22,810 nucleotides of DNA, from positions 1 through 22,810 of the IMG/VR virus record IMGVR_UViG_3300029998_000117; one strand, written 5' to 3'. This document shows, piece after piece, positions 14,330 to 22,547 of this stretch (within the stretch, counting starts at the first letter, position 1; each line of letters begins with the position of its first letter). The DNA is from a virus. Made by a program: the position numbers and the translations under genes. A model generated the notes under the pieces. It was not told the DNA's origin, ran no database searches, and saw only the letters and a list, made by a program, of their open reading frames with translations.

Positions 14330-15766
14330 ATGGAAAAAGTAGATGAAGAAGAATTAAATGTCTTAGAGATTTTCGAGAGTGTGCATGAGACATACGAAGA
14401 AGCGGTTCAAAAAGCTTCAGAAGAAGTTGGTTTTACAAAGGTACCATTCTTCAATATGTCAAAAACAGGAGATTATACGGTACGAATAGGACCAAACGCT
14501 CCAGTAAAAAAAGACGGAAAATGGGTGCCGGCTGATAGGAAGTCGTACGAATACCCAATCAAGAGTAAATTCTTGAAAATATCTTCAGTTGGTAAAGATG
14601 GGAAAGCAAAAGATTTCAACGTAAAGGTTCCTAATGCAAAATATGCAAATATTTCGGTGGATCTTATTGATTCGTTTGTTTCAGTTGCTTCTTCAAAATA
14701 TGCAAATGATCAAGCCGTTATTAAGAAGATCGAAGGGTCCGGATATGATGGAGGTCTTAAGTGGGATTCTCAGCGCGTAATGTATGTTCTCGATATGGAC
14801 AACTTGAAAGATGGATGGGAACTACTTGAACTTTCTTATTCTCAATACAAAGAGCTTGAAGAAAGAAAAATCAAACTTTGGGAGAAGAATCTTAAAAAGG
14901 ATAGAAACATCTCCCCATGCCCTATTTCTTCAATACAGGCAAATTGTGTCTTAATAACCAAGAAGACAGAAAACAAAAAGACAAAATACTTGTTCGATAT
15001 TGATCGCGATATTACAGAAATTACTCAGGATCAATTGAGTTCATTGCTTAAGATGCCACGTATCCCAGATGTGATTTATCGTTATACAAGATTTCATTTG
15101 GAAGCTACAATAACTTTCTTGAAGCAGTTTGAAGAAAAACTCAACATTGACGTTATGAGTTCTCCTGAAATAAAGGAAGTTATTGAGAAAATCAGCCTGG
15201 AACTTCCGGCAGATGATAAGTCTCATTTTTCAACCGATAAGAAAGATACTGAAGGTGGGGGCGATGCCAGTGATGCAATGACAATTGATGATTTGTGGGA
15301 CTCGTATGACGATCTTGTCAAAAACGAGATTAGTGACAAATCTGAAGAGGGATTAAAATTCCGTGAAGACATTATGGACTTCATCGAAGACAACAAGCTC
15401 ACTACCAGAACAAGAGGAAAGTCTAACAAAGAATTGCTGTTAGCGATTGACGATGAACTTGCCGAAATAAACGGTGATGATGGAGACAAGCCGAGTGATA
15501 AAGACGTCATTCCAGCAAAAGAGCCTCCAGTAAAAAAAGAAGTTCCAAAAGAAGAGCCTAAGGTTGAGGATCCTCCTAAAGTTGAGGACAAAAAAGACGA
15601 AGGTGAAGACACTGAGAGACAATCAGTAAGAGACCGTAGAGCTAGAAGAGAAGCTCCAGTACAAGAAAAGGTAGCCGATGAGGAGTCAGATGATGCTCCA
15701 GCAGCAACAGCTTCTGAAACTCACGAAGTTCCATCTGAAAGAAGACGCGCAAGAAGACCACGTTAA
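14330..15766 (+). CDS. Putative single-stranded DNA-binding protein with a long charged tail
   Basis: A 478-residue protein. The N-terminal helix is acidic (MEKVDEEELNVLEIFES), and residues about 35-280 form a probable OB-fold core. Features include FTKVPFFNMSKTGDYTVRIGPNAP, SYEYPIKSKFLKI, RVMYVLDMDNLKDGWELLELSYSQYKELEERK and IQANCVLITKKTENK, the pattern of gp32-like phage SSBs (opening strands, KDGWELLE-type strand-turn, hydrophobic/basic ssDNA-facing segments). Residues about 300-375 resemble a helical SAP-like spacer (TIDDLWDSYDDL). From about 378 it is low-complexity Glu/Asp/Lys/Pro (KKEVPKEEPKVEDPPKVEDK), then Arg-rich (RDRRARRE; ending ERRRARRPR). Known SSBs end acidic, so this basic C-terminus is odd. 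The terminator at 15788-15819 closes the unit. The SSB assignment is plausible, not proven. Confidence 0.6.
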   Translation: MEKVDEEELNVLEIFESVHETYEEAVQKASEEVGFTKVPFFNMSKTGDYTVRIGPNAPVKKDGKWVPADRKSYEYPIKSKFLKISSVGKDGKAKDFNVKVPNAKYANISVDLIDSFVSVASSKYANDQAVIKKIEGSGYDGGLKWDSQRVMYVLDMDNLKDGWELLELSYSQYKELEERKIKLWEKNLKKDRNISPCPISSIQANCVLITKKTENKKTKYLFDIDRDITEITQDQLSSLLKMPRIPDVIYRYTRFHLEATITFLKQFEEKLNIDVMSSPEIKEVIEKISLELPADDKSHFSTDKKDTEGGGDASDAMTIDDLWDSYDDLVKNEISDKSEEGLKFREDIMDFIEDNKLTTRTRGKSNKELLLAIDDELAEINGDDGDKPSDKDVIPAKEPPVKKEVPKEEPKVEDPPKVEDKKDEGEDTERQSVRDRRARREAPVQEKVADEESDDAPAATASETHEVPSERRRARRPR

Positions 15767-15787
15767 TTATAGAGATTGTTATTTATT

Positions 15788-15819
15788 TGGGGTATGGAAT
15801 GTTCTGTACCCCATTTTTT
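15788..15819 (+). terminator. Strong intrinsic terminator after the SSB-like gene
   Basis: tggggta (15788-15794) pairs exactly with tacccca (15807-15813). The centre tggaatgttctg extends the stem by two wobble pairs and two Watson-Crick pairs to a tetraloop atgt. TTTTTT (15814-15819) follows at once. This G/C-containing hairpin plus T6 is a textbook Rho-independent terminator in an otherwise AT-rich genome. The next gene begins 12 bases downstream (15831), so that operon either has a promoter that I cannot see or is served by read-through. Confidence 0.8.
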
Positions 15820-15830
15820 AACCAAAAAAT

Positions 15831-16874
15831 ATGGAAGCAAAAATACTTTTAATGAATGATATGCACATTTCAACTGATAAAATAAGTGATTTTGTCAAGA
15901 ATTGGAATGAAGCATTGGATATATGTGAAGAACGTAAAATTTTAGATCTAGTTATTGGCGGAGATATATGGACATCTCGCGCTGGGCAATCCTTAGGTGT
16001 TTTAATGGCTGTAAGGACGTGTATTTTAAACACTACAAAAAAGGGAATACATCTTACCATTGCAGAAGGTAATCATTGTAAAGAGGACTTAGAATCGGTT
16101 ATAGGGTATAGCCATTTATTTAGTGAATATCAAGATGTTGATGTTGTTGATGATTGGATGCTACTAGAATATCCTCAATTCAATTTTTATGTAATGAGTT
16201 ACTTTCCAGAAAATGGAAGCTTCCCTGATAGGATTGCTGAATTATTGGAATCTGAAGGGAAAGAACATAATGCTGGATCAGATATACTTTATATTCATGA
16301 AGGAGTAGCTGGAGGGTTAATTACACCGGCACCACATGAGTTGCCAGCAGAAGTAGTTAAAGACTTCAAATATGTTCTTGTGGGCCATTATCATGATCGC
16401 AAAAAGATTCCCAATACAAATGTTCAGTATATTGGGGCTTCTCGTCAACATTCTTTTGGAGAAGACGAAGAAAAGGGGTACACGATAGTATATGAAGATG
16501 GGTCTCAAAAATTTATCAAAAATGAAGTGAATACCAGGTACCAGACTATTGAAGTTGAATCTGATCAAATTAATGGTAAGTTGTTCGATTTACTTGGAGA
16601 ATACAATGCTTCTGGGAAATACAAAACTCGTATTCGTGTTAACTGTAGCGATAATGAGGTACTTGCGATTGATAAACAAAAGATTATTGATGCTGGAGCT
16701 TCCAAGGTAGAAATCATTACGGCTTCCAGAAAGGCTGAGATCAAATCTTTGGATATGGGATTTAAATTTGATAGAGACGGTATTAAAAAAGAATATGTAA
16801 AGTTCTGTTCTGATAAATCCATTAAGGATATTGATTTTGGAATCAAATATATTGATCAAATTAAAGCTATATAA
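15831..16874 (+). CDS. sbcD: SbcD/Mre11/gp47-like nuclease subunit
   Basis: A 347-residue calcineurin-type phosphoesterase. Metal-binding motifs appear in family order: D10-x-H12 (NDMHI), G-G-D45 (VIGGDIW), G-N81-H82 (EGNHC), H156 (IHEGV) and G-H186-x-H188-D (GHYHD). With the Rad50/SbcC-like protein encoded 2 bases downstream it would form the ATP-dependent double-strand nuclease of recombination and recombination-dependent replication (T4 gp47/gp46; E. coli SbcD/SbcC). The C-terminal third is a helical/beta capping and partner-binding domain, ending RYQTIEVESDQ then a Lys/Ile-rich tail. Length matches gp47 (about 340). It begins 12 bases after a terminator, so this operon may have a hidden promoter or depend on read-through. 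Confidence 0.9.
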   Translation: MEAKILLMNDMHISTDKISDFVKNWNEALDICEERKILDLVIGGDIWTSRAGQSLGVLMAVRTCILNTTKKGIHLTIAEGNHCKEDLESVIGYSHLFSEYQDVDVVDDWMLLEYPQFNFYVMSYFPENGSFPDRIAELLESEGKEHNAGSDILYIHEGVAGGLITPAPHELPAEVVKDFKYVLVGHYHDRKKIPNTNVQYIGASRQHSFGEDEEKGYTIVYEDGSQKFIKNEVNTRYQTIEVESDQINGKLFDLLGEYNASGKYKTRIRVNCSDNEVLAIDKQKIIDAGASKVEIITASRKAEIKSLDMGFKFDRDGIKKEYVKFCSDKSIKDIDFGIKYIDQIKAI

Positions 16875-16876
16875 CA

Positions 16877-19198
16877 ATGTGGGGATTACGAAAAGTAAGC
16901 GCAGAAAATGTATGCGCGTTTAAAAAACTGGAATATTATATCAATCAAGGTCACTGTACATTGATATTCGGTCACAATGATGATAACGACTCTCAGAAGT
17001 CAAATGGATCTGGTAAATCGGCTCTTATAGAATGTATTTCAGTAGGAACCACTGGAGAGATCCTAAGAGATGCTAATGCTGAAGAAATAATTAATGACAG
17101 TTTTAATGATGCAACTGTTCGTTTAGAATATGAAAATCCTTCTATAAACCAAATTCTTGTTATTGAGAGATTTTTTGAAAGAAAGAAGTCTTCCGTTGTT
17201 AAGTGTTATATTGGGAATGAAGGAAACGACCCAGAGCCAATAATTAAATCTAGTGTTGATGAATATAATAAATTTATATTAGACACACTCGGACTTACCA
17301 AGGATGATATATTCCATAACTACATCTTATCTCAAAACAAATTCAAGAGTTTTTTAAAGGCTTCAGATAGTGGTAAAAAAGACATTATCAATAATTTCAG
17401 TAATGGAAACAAAATTGATGAAGCTATTGAACTTCTTCATGTAGATATGGATCCAGTTGTTGATATGTTACATGAAGCCGAAGAGAAAACTTCAAAATAT
17501 TCAGGAAAGGTTTCAGCTATTGAGGAACAAATATCACTTGCTGAAGAGAACGAAAAAATTGCGTTTTCTAACAAGCCGTCAAAAATTTTAGAATTAAAAA
17601 CTAAAATATCCGATGAAAGAGGTAGTATAAGGCTGAATAAAGATAACATATCCTTTAATGAAAATCTTCTTGGTGGTATAGACATTGCCGAGGAAGAGTT
17701 AGAGAAGCTTGAAGATAATTCAGAGCTTAAAACTGAGGAGGTGTTCCATAAGATAAATGAAGCACTTAAAACTGCAAAGATCAATGAGATAAAAGACTAC
17801 TTATCTGAAATTTCTTCAAAACAATGCGAACTCACTGTATTGAAGGTAAAATTAGATGTTCAATCAATAAACACTTCCGGTAAAAATTCAGAATTGAGTA
17901 GAGCTAAAAAAGATTACGAGAATCTTGTTTCTAATTATGAAAAATATAAAGAAGATTTTCCTCAGAAACTTGGGAAGGTTGCTGAAAAGCTCTATGAGAT
18001 AAATAATAAAATAACTGCACTAAATAAAGAAAAGAGTGATTATGAAGCAAAGAAAAGAGTATCTGAAAGTAAAGTGGCTTCGGCTATCAATGTTTTGGCC
18101 GGAGTTATTGTGTGCCCGAAGTGTAAGCATGAGTTTGTATTGAATGATAATGTAGATGTTGAAGAAGAAAAATTGAATCTTGAAAGTTATAAAAAAGAAG
18201 TAGAACTTATTGATTCACAGATTAGTAAAAGCAAAACTAATATTGAAAAAGCTAATTCTTCCGTTCAAGAAACGGAAGCTTCAAAGGCAGCTCTTTTAAA
18301 TGAAAAAAACTCTTTAGCAAACAAAATCACAGAATTATCCACCAATGTATCCAATTTAAACAATAATTACTTATCTTTGTCACGCGAGCTTGATACTATT
18401 AATTCAAATATAGAAAGTATAAATTCTTTCATATCTGGAATCCGTGGTAAAATGTTCGATGAGGCCTATCAAATAGTGGATGATGCAACTAGTTTTTATG
18501 AAGCTAAGAATAAAACTTGCAAGAGTAATATTTCAGTTTGCGAAGGAAGTATAGCTTCATATGAGGAGTCTATTGAAAATTTAAATAAACCAGTGGTAGA
18601 TAGTACTACTCTTGGTGGTTTAAAAAAATCTCTGGAACAATACAAAAAAGATTATTCTAATATAGTTAAAAATCAAGAGGAAGTAGCTGAAAAAGTTGAA
18701 GGATTTAAGGCACAAGAAGCCTTATACGTTGACTTTAAAACTTATTTAGCGAATAAAAAGATTGACTCTCTTTCAGATATTACCAATAAGTTTTTAGAAA
18801 AGATTGGTAGTGATATACGAATCAGTTTTTCCGGGTACACGGTCCTTAAGTCTGGAAAAATAAGAGATAAGATTTCTATTTCATTGCTTAGAGATGGGGT
18901 TGATTGTGGATCTTTTGGAAAGTTCTCAGAAGGTGAAAAAGTAAGAGTTAATATGGCTAATATACTAGCTATGCATCAATTAACTAATGAGAATTGTGAT
19001 ACCGATAAGGGGCTTGATTTGTTGATTGTAGACGATATATTAGGGGTTTCAGATGAATCCGGCATAGAATCAATGGCAGTTGCAACAGATACTCTAGGAA
19101 TAACTGTATTAATGATCTCTCAGATGGATATAGCTGAAAATTATCCTTATCGGACCATGATAAGAAAAACAAATGGAATTTCAAAAATTGAAGAATAA
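16877..19198 (+). CDS. sbcC: SbcC/Rad50/gp46-like ATPase
   Basis: A 773-residue SMC-like ATPase that partners the nuclease immediately upstream. The N-terminal lobe includes VCAFKKLEYY and the P-loop SNGSGKS (K47, S48), with an extended acidic insert HNDDNDSQK just before it. A long coiled coil of Lys/Glu heptads spans about residues 190-640 and is interrupted at its tip by a zinc-hook CPKC (C413-C416), where dimers would join through one zinc ion. The C-terminal lobe holds the ABC signature FSEGEKVR (F683-R690) and Walker B LLIVDD (D719-D720), then the D-loop region. Length and order match T4 gp46-type phage proteins. The stop overlaps the next start by 1 base (TAATG), pointing to co-translation. 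A small hairpin lies in its coiled-coil part (18258-18278). Confidence 0.9.
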   Translation: MWGLRKVSAENVCAFKKLEYYINQGHCTLIFGHNDDNDSQKSNGSGKSALIECISVGTTGEILRDANAEEIINDSFNDATVRLEYENPSINQILVIERFFERKKSSVVKCYIGNEGNDPEPIIKSSVDEYNKFILDTLGLTKDDIFHNYILSQNKFKSFLKASDSGKKDIINNFSNGNKIDEAIELLHVDMDPVVDMLHEAEEKTSKYSGKVSAIEEQISLAEENEKIAFSNKPSKILELKTKISDERGSIRLNKDNISFNENLLGGIDIAEEELEKLEDNSELKTEEVFHKINEALKTAKINEIKDYLSEISSKQCELTVLKVKLDVQSINTSGKNSELSRAKKDYENLVSNYEKYKEDFPQKLGKVAEKLYEINNKITALNKEKSDYEAKKRVSESKVASAINVLAGVIVCPKCKHEFVLNDNVDVEEEKLNLESYKKEVELIDSQISKSKTNIEKANSSVQETEASKAALLNEKNSLANKITELSTNVSNLNNNYLSLSRELDTINSNIESINSFISGIRGKMFDEAYQIVDDATSFYEAKNKTCKSNISVCEGSIASYEESIENLNKPVVDSTTLGGLKKSLEQYKKDYSNIVKNQEEVAEKVEGFKAQEALYVDFKTYLANKKIDSLSDITNKFLEKIGSDIRISFSGYTVLKSGKIRDKISISLLRDGVDCGSFGKFSEGEKVRVNMANILAMHQLTNENCDTDKGLDLLIVDDILGVSDESGIESMAVATDTLGITVLMISQMDIAENYPYRTMIRKTNGISKIEE
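18258..18278 (+). repeat. 8-bp inverted repeat inside the Rad50-like gene
   Basis: cttccgtt (18258-18265) and aacggaag (18271-18278) pair perfectly around a 5-base loop. It lies in the distal coiled-coil coding region, encoding SSVQETEAS. It could simply be a chance palindrome; no T-run or gene start is near. Low weight. Confidence 0.4.
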
Positions 19199-19698
19199 TG
19201 AAGAAAATTGAAGAAAAAATACCATACAACGACCTTGGAATAACTGGTGATAATTTATTGTCATTAGATATAGCCACTCATTGTGGGTATTACTCTAAAC
19301 ATTCTGCTGGAACTTGGGACTTTTCTAAAAAAGGTATACATGAAGAAAGCTGCCACTTAAGTTTTTACAACAAGTTAAAAAGTTATTGCACACTGAACAA
19401 TATAAAGATGATAGTTGCAGAAGATGTAAATGTAAACAATCATTTTATAGACATGAGAAAGTTATGTGAATTTAGGGGCATTCTTTTTCTTGTATGTGCA
19501 GAACTTGGTATGCCTCATCCAGCGTTTGTAAATGTTGTATCTGTAAAAAAATGGGCTACTGGAGATGGCCACGCAGATAAACAAATGATGATGGATTATT
19601 GCCGAACAAGGTGGCATATTGATCCAGGAAACGATGATAATATGGCAGATGCAACACATATTTTTATGTATTACAAAAGAATCTATAAATTAGAATAG
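19198..19698 (+). CDS. RuvC-like Holliday-junction resolvase
   Basis: A 166-residue RNase H-fold protein resembling phage RuvC-type crossover junction endonucleases. The first strand LLSLDIATHCGYY carries D24. IKMIVAEDVNVN places an acidic residue (E75 or D76) at the second site. The C-terminal helix DDNMADATHIFMYYK places D147 and D151 where RuvC has its last acids. The middle segment SVKKWATGDGHADKQMMMDY matches the usual K-K-x4-G-x-x-x-K substrate loop. This acidic arrangement would bind two metals to cut Holliday junctions or branched replication DNA. It overlaps the Rad50-like stop and is followed 1 base later by the small basic protein gene. Some relatives act in packaging or debranching, so 'resolvase' is by motif and context. 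Confidence 0.72.
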   Translation: MKKIEEKIPYNDLGITGDNLLSLDIATHCGYYSKHSAGTWDFSKKGIHEESCHLSFYNKLKSYCTLNNIKMIVAEDVNVNNHFIDMRKLCEFRGILFLVCAELGMPHPAFVNVVSVKKWATGDGHADKQMMMDYCRTRWHIDPGNDDNMADATHIFMYYKRIYKLE

Positions 19699-19699
19699 C

Positions 19700-20026
19700 A
19701 TGGAATACTTACAAAGACGTGATTTTAGAGAAAGACCTATTCCTACACAGGAAGCAGACCTTCCAAAAACACGAAAACAAAGAAGAATTGAGAATCGTAA
19801 AAAAGAAGAGTTTTCAAGTACTCTTACCAGATTATTAACTGGTTTTTACGACTTCTTAGGTCAAAAAAACAAACCCTCAGATCAAGAAGTGAGGGATGAA
19901 TTCACAAACAGAAATGGTCGCTGGATGCAGTATTGCGCGAAAAACCATATGATGCCAAAAGCTTATCAGTTATTTAAAGATAATGTACGAGAAGCATGGT
20001 ATCACGAAAAAAAGGCAGAGAAATAA
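19700..20026 (+). CDS. Small basic hypothetical protein
   Basis: A 108-residue protein. Residues about 1-36 are strongly basic and probably disordered (RRDFRERPIP ... TRKQRRIENRKK). Residues 37-100 look like a compact helical domain with aromatic positions (TRLLTGFYDFL, RWMQYCAKNHMMPKAYQLF, REAWYHEKK). I do not recognise it. Its position between the resolvase and the sigma factor, with 31 bases of overlap into the sigma frame, places it in the replication/transcription operon. The basic arm suggests nucleic-acid or RNA-polymerase binding, but this is inference. No Zn motif, signal or membrane segment. Confidence 0.6.
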   Translation: MEYLQRRDFRERPIPTQEADLPKTRKQRRIENRKKEEFSSTLTRLLTGFYDFLGQKNKPSDQEVRDEFTNRNGRWMQYCAKNHMMPKAYQLFKDNVREAWYHEKKAEK

Positions 20027-20607
20027 GTGACGAAGATGCGGCAGTAATGCGCGACTTATTCGAGAGGTATGTGACTCCTAATATGGGGTTGGTTTTTAAA
20101 GTTTGTAGTAATTATACGGATGATCCGAAAGATGTAGAAGATAACTTCCAGGAAGTTCTAATAAACTTGTACAAGTATATAAGAACTTATAATCCAGAAA
20201 GACCTATTCAAGCATGGTTACATATTGTAACAAAACATTGCGTATATCAGCTTAATTTAAAAGAAAAGCGGCTTGGTATGTTGCAGGGAAGATTGGATGA
20301 TCTAGGCGAAGGATTCGGAACATTGATTGACGAATCCTCGCTTGGGGAAAATGTCTTTTCTGTTGATAATTATAAGGAATTCTATACAGATAATGTTTTG
20401 AAAGCGATAGATAAACTTGAACAACCTTACAAATCAGCCATATTACTTCAACAAGCCGGATTCAAACTAAAAGAAATTGCAGATATTGAGTATAAATCCG
20501 GAAATATTAAAAAGAATAATGTCGACACTATTAAAAGCAGGCTATTCTTGGCCCGACAAAAACTTAAAGAAGAGATAGATAGATATGGAAACAAAAAGAC
20601 AGATTAA
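19996..20607 (+). CDS. ECF-like RNA polymerase sigma factor
   Basis: A 203-residue sigma-70-family protein. Region 2 spans about residues 20-90: GLVFKVCSNYTDDPKDVEDNFQEVLINLYKYI shares the D-[AV]-E-D-x-x-Q-E-V-[FL] element that contacts RNA polymerase and the -10 region, followed by RPIQAWLHIVTKH. Region 4 spans about 133-195: AIDKLEQPYKSAIL and a helix-turn-helix KLKEIADIEYKS ... TIKSRLFLARQKL, with a 10-residue insert (SGNIKKNNV) in the HTH turn. It lacks regions 1.1 and 3, as ECF factors do. It should let host RNA polymerase read alternative phage promoters, presumably late ones. ATG 19996 overlaps the upstream gene by 31 bases; ATG 20047 (M18) is a possible start. The next gene overlaps it by 23 bases. 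Confidence 0.72.
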   Translation: MVSRKKGREISDEDAAVMRDLFERYVTPNMGLVFKVCSNYTDDPKDVEDNFQEVLINLYKYIRTYNPERPIQAWLHIVTKHCVYQLNLKEKRLGMLQGRLDDLGEGFGTLIDESSLGENVFSVDNYKEFYTDNVLKAIDKLEQPYKSAILLQQAGFKLKEIADIEYKSGNIKKNNVDTIKSRLFLARQKLKEEIDRYGNKKTD

Positions 20608-21190
20608 GGATATTGTTAAGGTTTATTCCAAGATAGTTAAAACTACTATAGACCCCAAATTCAAATTCCCAGAAAGAGGAAAGGCGATAGAGCAATTATC
20701 CAAATTTGTAAATAAGTTTTCAGTTATATGTGGCGGAGAAATGAATAATTCAAGAATGGTGGATTATTGTATCTTCCAGGCACATAAAAACCAAAACTCC
20801 GAATGGCAACAACAATTATCAATTTCGTCATTCGGAGATACGGCTATCAAAAAATACACCGAAATGTCTTCAAAGGGCAAATCCTATATTGAAGACAAAT
20901 GGTTACAATCATTTGATTTAACTAGATCTTCTTTATTGAGTTTAATAGAAAAAGCTGCCACTCACCCACTAGAAGAATATATTTACATGAAATCTGAAGA
21001 GGTTGCTAAAAATAGATTCTTCAATTCTCCAACGGGTTATTTTCTTTGTTCGACATCTACATTAGGGTGGAGTCCTTTTTCTCCTACCTGTAACAAATGC
21101 AATAATGTTGATAAATGCAAGGAAATGACGAGAGAAACCTTTCCAGAATTATATAGAATTAGACTTGAAAGAGCAGAACATGAAAAATAA
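20585..21190 (+). CDS. Cys-cluster protein between the sigma factor and helicase
   Basis: A 201-residue protein that I do not recognise. Most is helical and Lys/Ser-rich. The C-terminal part has C155 and then C169-x2-C172-x5-C178 in the context WSPFSPTCNKCNNVDKC, then an ETFPELYRIR helix. A distant Cys plus C-x2-C-x5-C resembles the 4Fe-4S cluster of AddB/Cas4-type nucleases, though no RecB-nuclease acidic motif is evident. A zinc site is the simpler alternative. It overlaps both the sigma gene and the helicase gene (the helicase ATG is 11 bases before its stop), so it is translated in the same chain. By position it could be a helicase loader or accessory factor, or a sigma partner; both are inference. 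Confidence 0.5.
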   Translation: METKRQIKDIVKVYSKIVKTTIDPKFKFPERGKAIEQLSKFVNKFSVICGGEMNNSRMVDYCIFQAHKNQNSEWQQQLSISSFGDTAIKKYTEMSSKGKSYIEDKWLQSFDLTRSSLLSLIEKAATHPLEEYIYMKSEEVAKNRFFNSPTGYFLCSTSTLGWSPFSPTCNKCNNVDKCKEMTRETFPELYRIRLERAEHEK

Positions 21191-22547
21191 TGCTAATTTA
21201 TTAACTGAAGACTTCCTTTATGAGCTATACCGGTGCTGCATGGAACATGATAATGTTTGCAGTATTATGTGCTCTTATATGGAAACTTCTTACCTTCCGG
21301 ACAGGGATTTTATTTCTTTACAAAATTATATTTCAAAATTCTACAAAGAGCATGGAATGGCTCCTACACCAAATGTAATGTCTCAAATGGTTTCCACAAA
21401 TAGAGGGGTTAGCTCTTTATTGGACGACATAAGAGATTATTCAACAGATGTAGAGCCTGAAATTATCTTAGAGCAATTTGAAGAATATATTAAACAAGTA
21501 AAGTTTCATCAAGCACTAAAAGAAATGGGAGAGTTCCAGGCTCAAAAGAAAGAAGAAGAAGCCATGAAAGTCTTTGATGATTTTAGTGAATGGAAATCAA
21601 ATTTTGGATTTTCTAAAACAGACTTTACGGACGTAGCCGAGACGTTTTCTTCCAGATATGCTAAAAATAAAGAAGCATGTTCTGGAAATTCTAAACTTCC
21701 ACCGGTTACTAGATTTTATATAGATCAGTTGGATGCTTTAAATAAAGGCAGAGATTTGAGGGGTCAACTTACTTATCTAGCTGCTTCTACTGGAGTTGGT
21801 AAATCACATATAGCTAGATGGATAGGCAAGTGTGCAGCATTTGAGGATGGATTAAATGTTCTCCATTTCCAGTTAGAGGGTAAGCAAAAAGAGGTACTTG
21901 ATGCTTATTCGGCTTCATTAGTTGGATGCACATCTTACCAATATGAAACTGGCGATTTGTCTAATGATGAAATGGATCATTCTATAGGAATCATAAAAAA
22001 GATGGCTGGGAGCATAAAGGTTAAGGCTTATAAGGCTTTTACTGGAGACGTACCAACAAGTAATATCAAGAATGAAATAGAAAAATATCACAAGGTATAT
22101 GGAGAATACCCCAGTATTATAATAATTGATTCTGGGGATTTGTGTACTGATTCAAGTGGTAGAAAGTGGAGTGAAAAAGGAGAAAGGCTTAAAAGAATAG
22201 CTGTCGCACAGGATTTAAAGAAGTTAGCTGAAGAGATAAATGCTTGGGTTGTTGTTACTTACCAAACAACTATTGAAAACAGAGAATGGCTTAATGATGA
22301 AACGAATGTATTAACCGAATACAATATGTCTGAATCAAAAGGATTGTCAAGACCGGTAACCCATCTTATAACACTTAATCAAAGTGACAACGAAAGAAAG
22401 GAGAATGTTATGAGAATTCATATCGCGAAAGCTAGGTTCTTTAAACGTGGTGAACCTACATTTAAAATAGCTACCGATTATGACCATGAAGCTTTCTATG
22501 ATAGGCGAAGATCAATAAGACTTATTGTTAGAAAATCAGCCGCATAA
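21180..22547 (+). CDS. DnaB-like replicative DNA helicase
   Basis: A 455-residue hexameric RecA-fold helicase, if ATG 21180 is the start. A TTG at 21165 would add 5 residues, but a nearby ATG and the overlapping upstream stop favour 21180. The N-terminal part is helical (EDFLYELYRCCMEHD ... APTPNVMSQMV), typical of DnaB N-terminal collars. The C-terminal RecA core has Walker A ASTGVGKSH (G207-K208-S209), a FQLEGKQKEV strand-helix, Walker B IIIIDSGDL (D317), LKKLAEEINAWVVVTYQT (sensor-like) and ending IHIAKARFFKRGEPTFKI, equivalent to the DnaB KNRNG segment. It should unwind the phage replication fork with the primase that overlaps its stop by 1 base (TAATG). It lacks a visible intein. Confidence 0.88.
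   Translation: MKNNANLLTEDFLYELYRCCMEHDNVCSIMCSYMETSYLPDRDFISLQNYISKFYKEHGMAPTPNVMSQMVSTNRGVSSLLDDIRDYSTDVEPEIILEQFEEYIKQVKFHQALKEMGEFQAQKKEEEAMKVFDDFSEWKSNFGFSKTDFTDVAETFSSRYAKNKEACSGNSKLPPVTRFYIDQLDALNKGRDLRGQLTYLAASTGVGKSHIARWIGKCAAFEDGLNVLHFQLEGKQKEVLDAYSASLVGCTSYQYETGDLSNDEMDHSIGIIKKMAGSIKVKAYKAFTGDVPTSNIKNEIEKYHKVYGEYPSIIIIDSGDLCTDSSGRKWSEKGERLKRIAVAQDLKKLAEEINAWVVVTYQTTIENREWLNDETNVLTEYNMSESKGLSRPVTHLITLNQSDNERKENVMRIHIAKARFFKRGEPTFKIATDYDHEAFYDRRRSIRLIVRKSAA

Noticed and set aside
21165-21180. TTG start that would lengthen the helicase by 5 residues
   Set aside because: An ATG at 21180, overlapping the upstream stop as other genes here do, is the simpler start.
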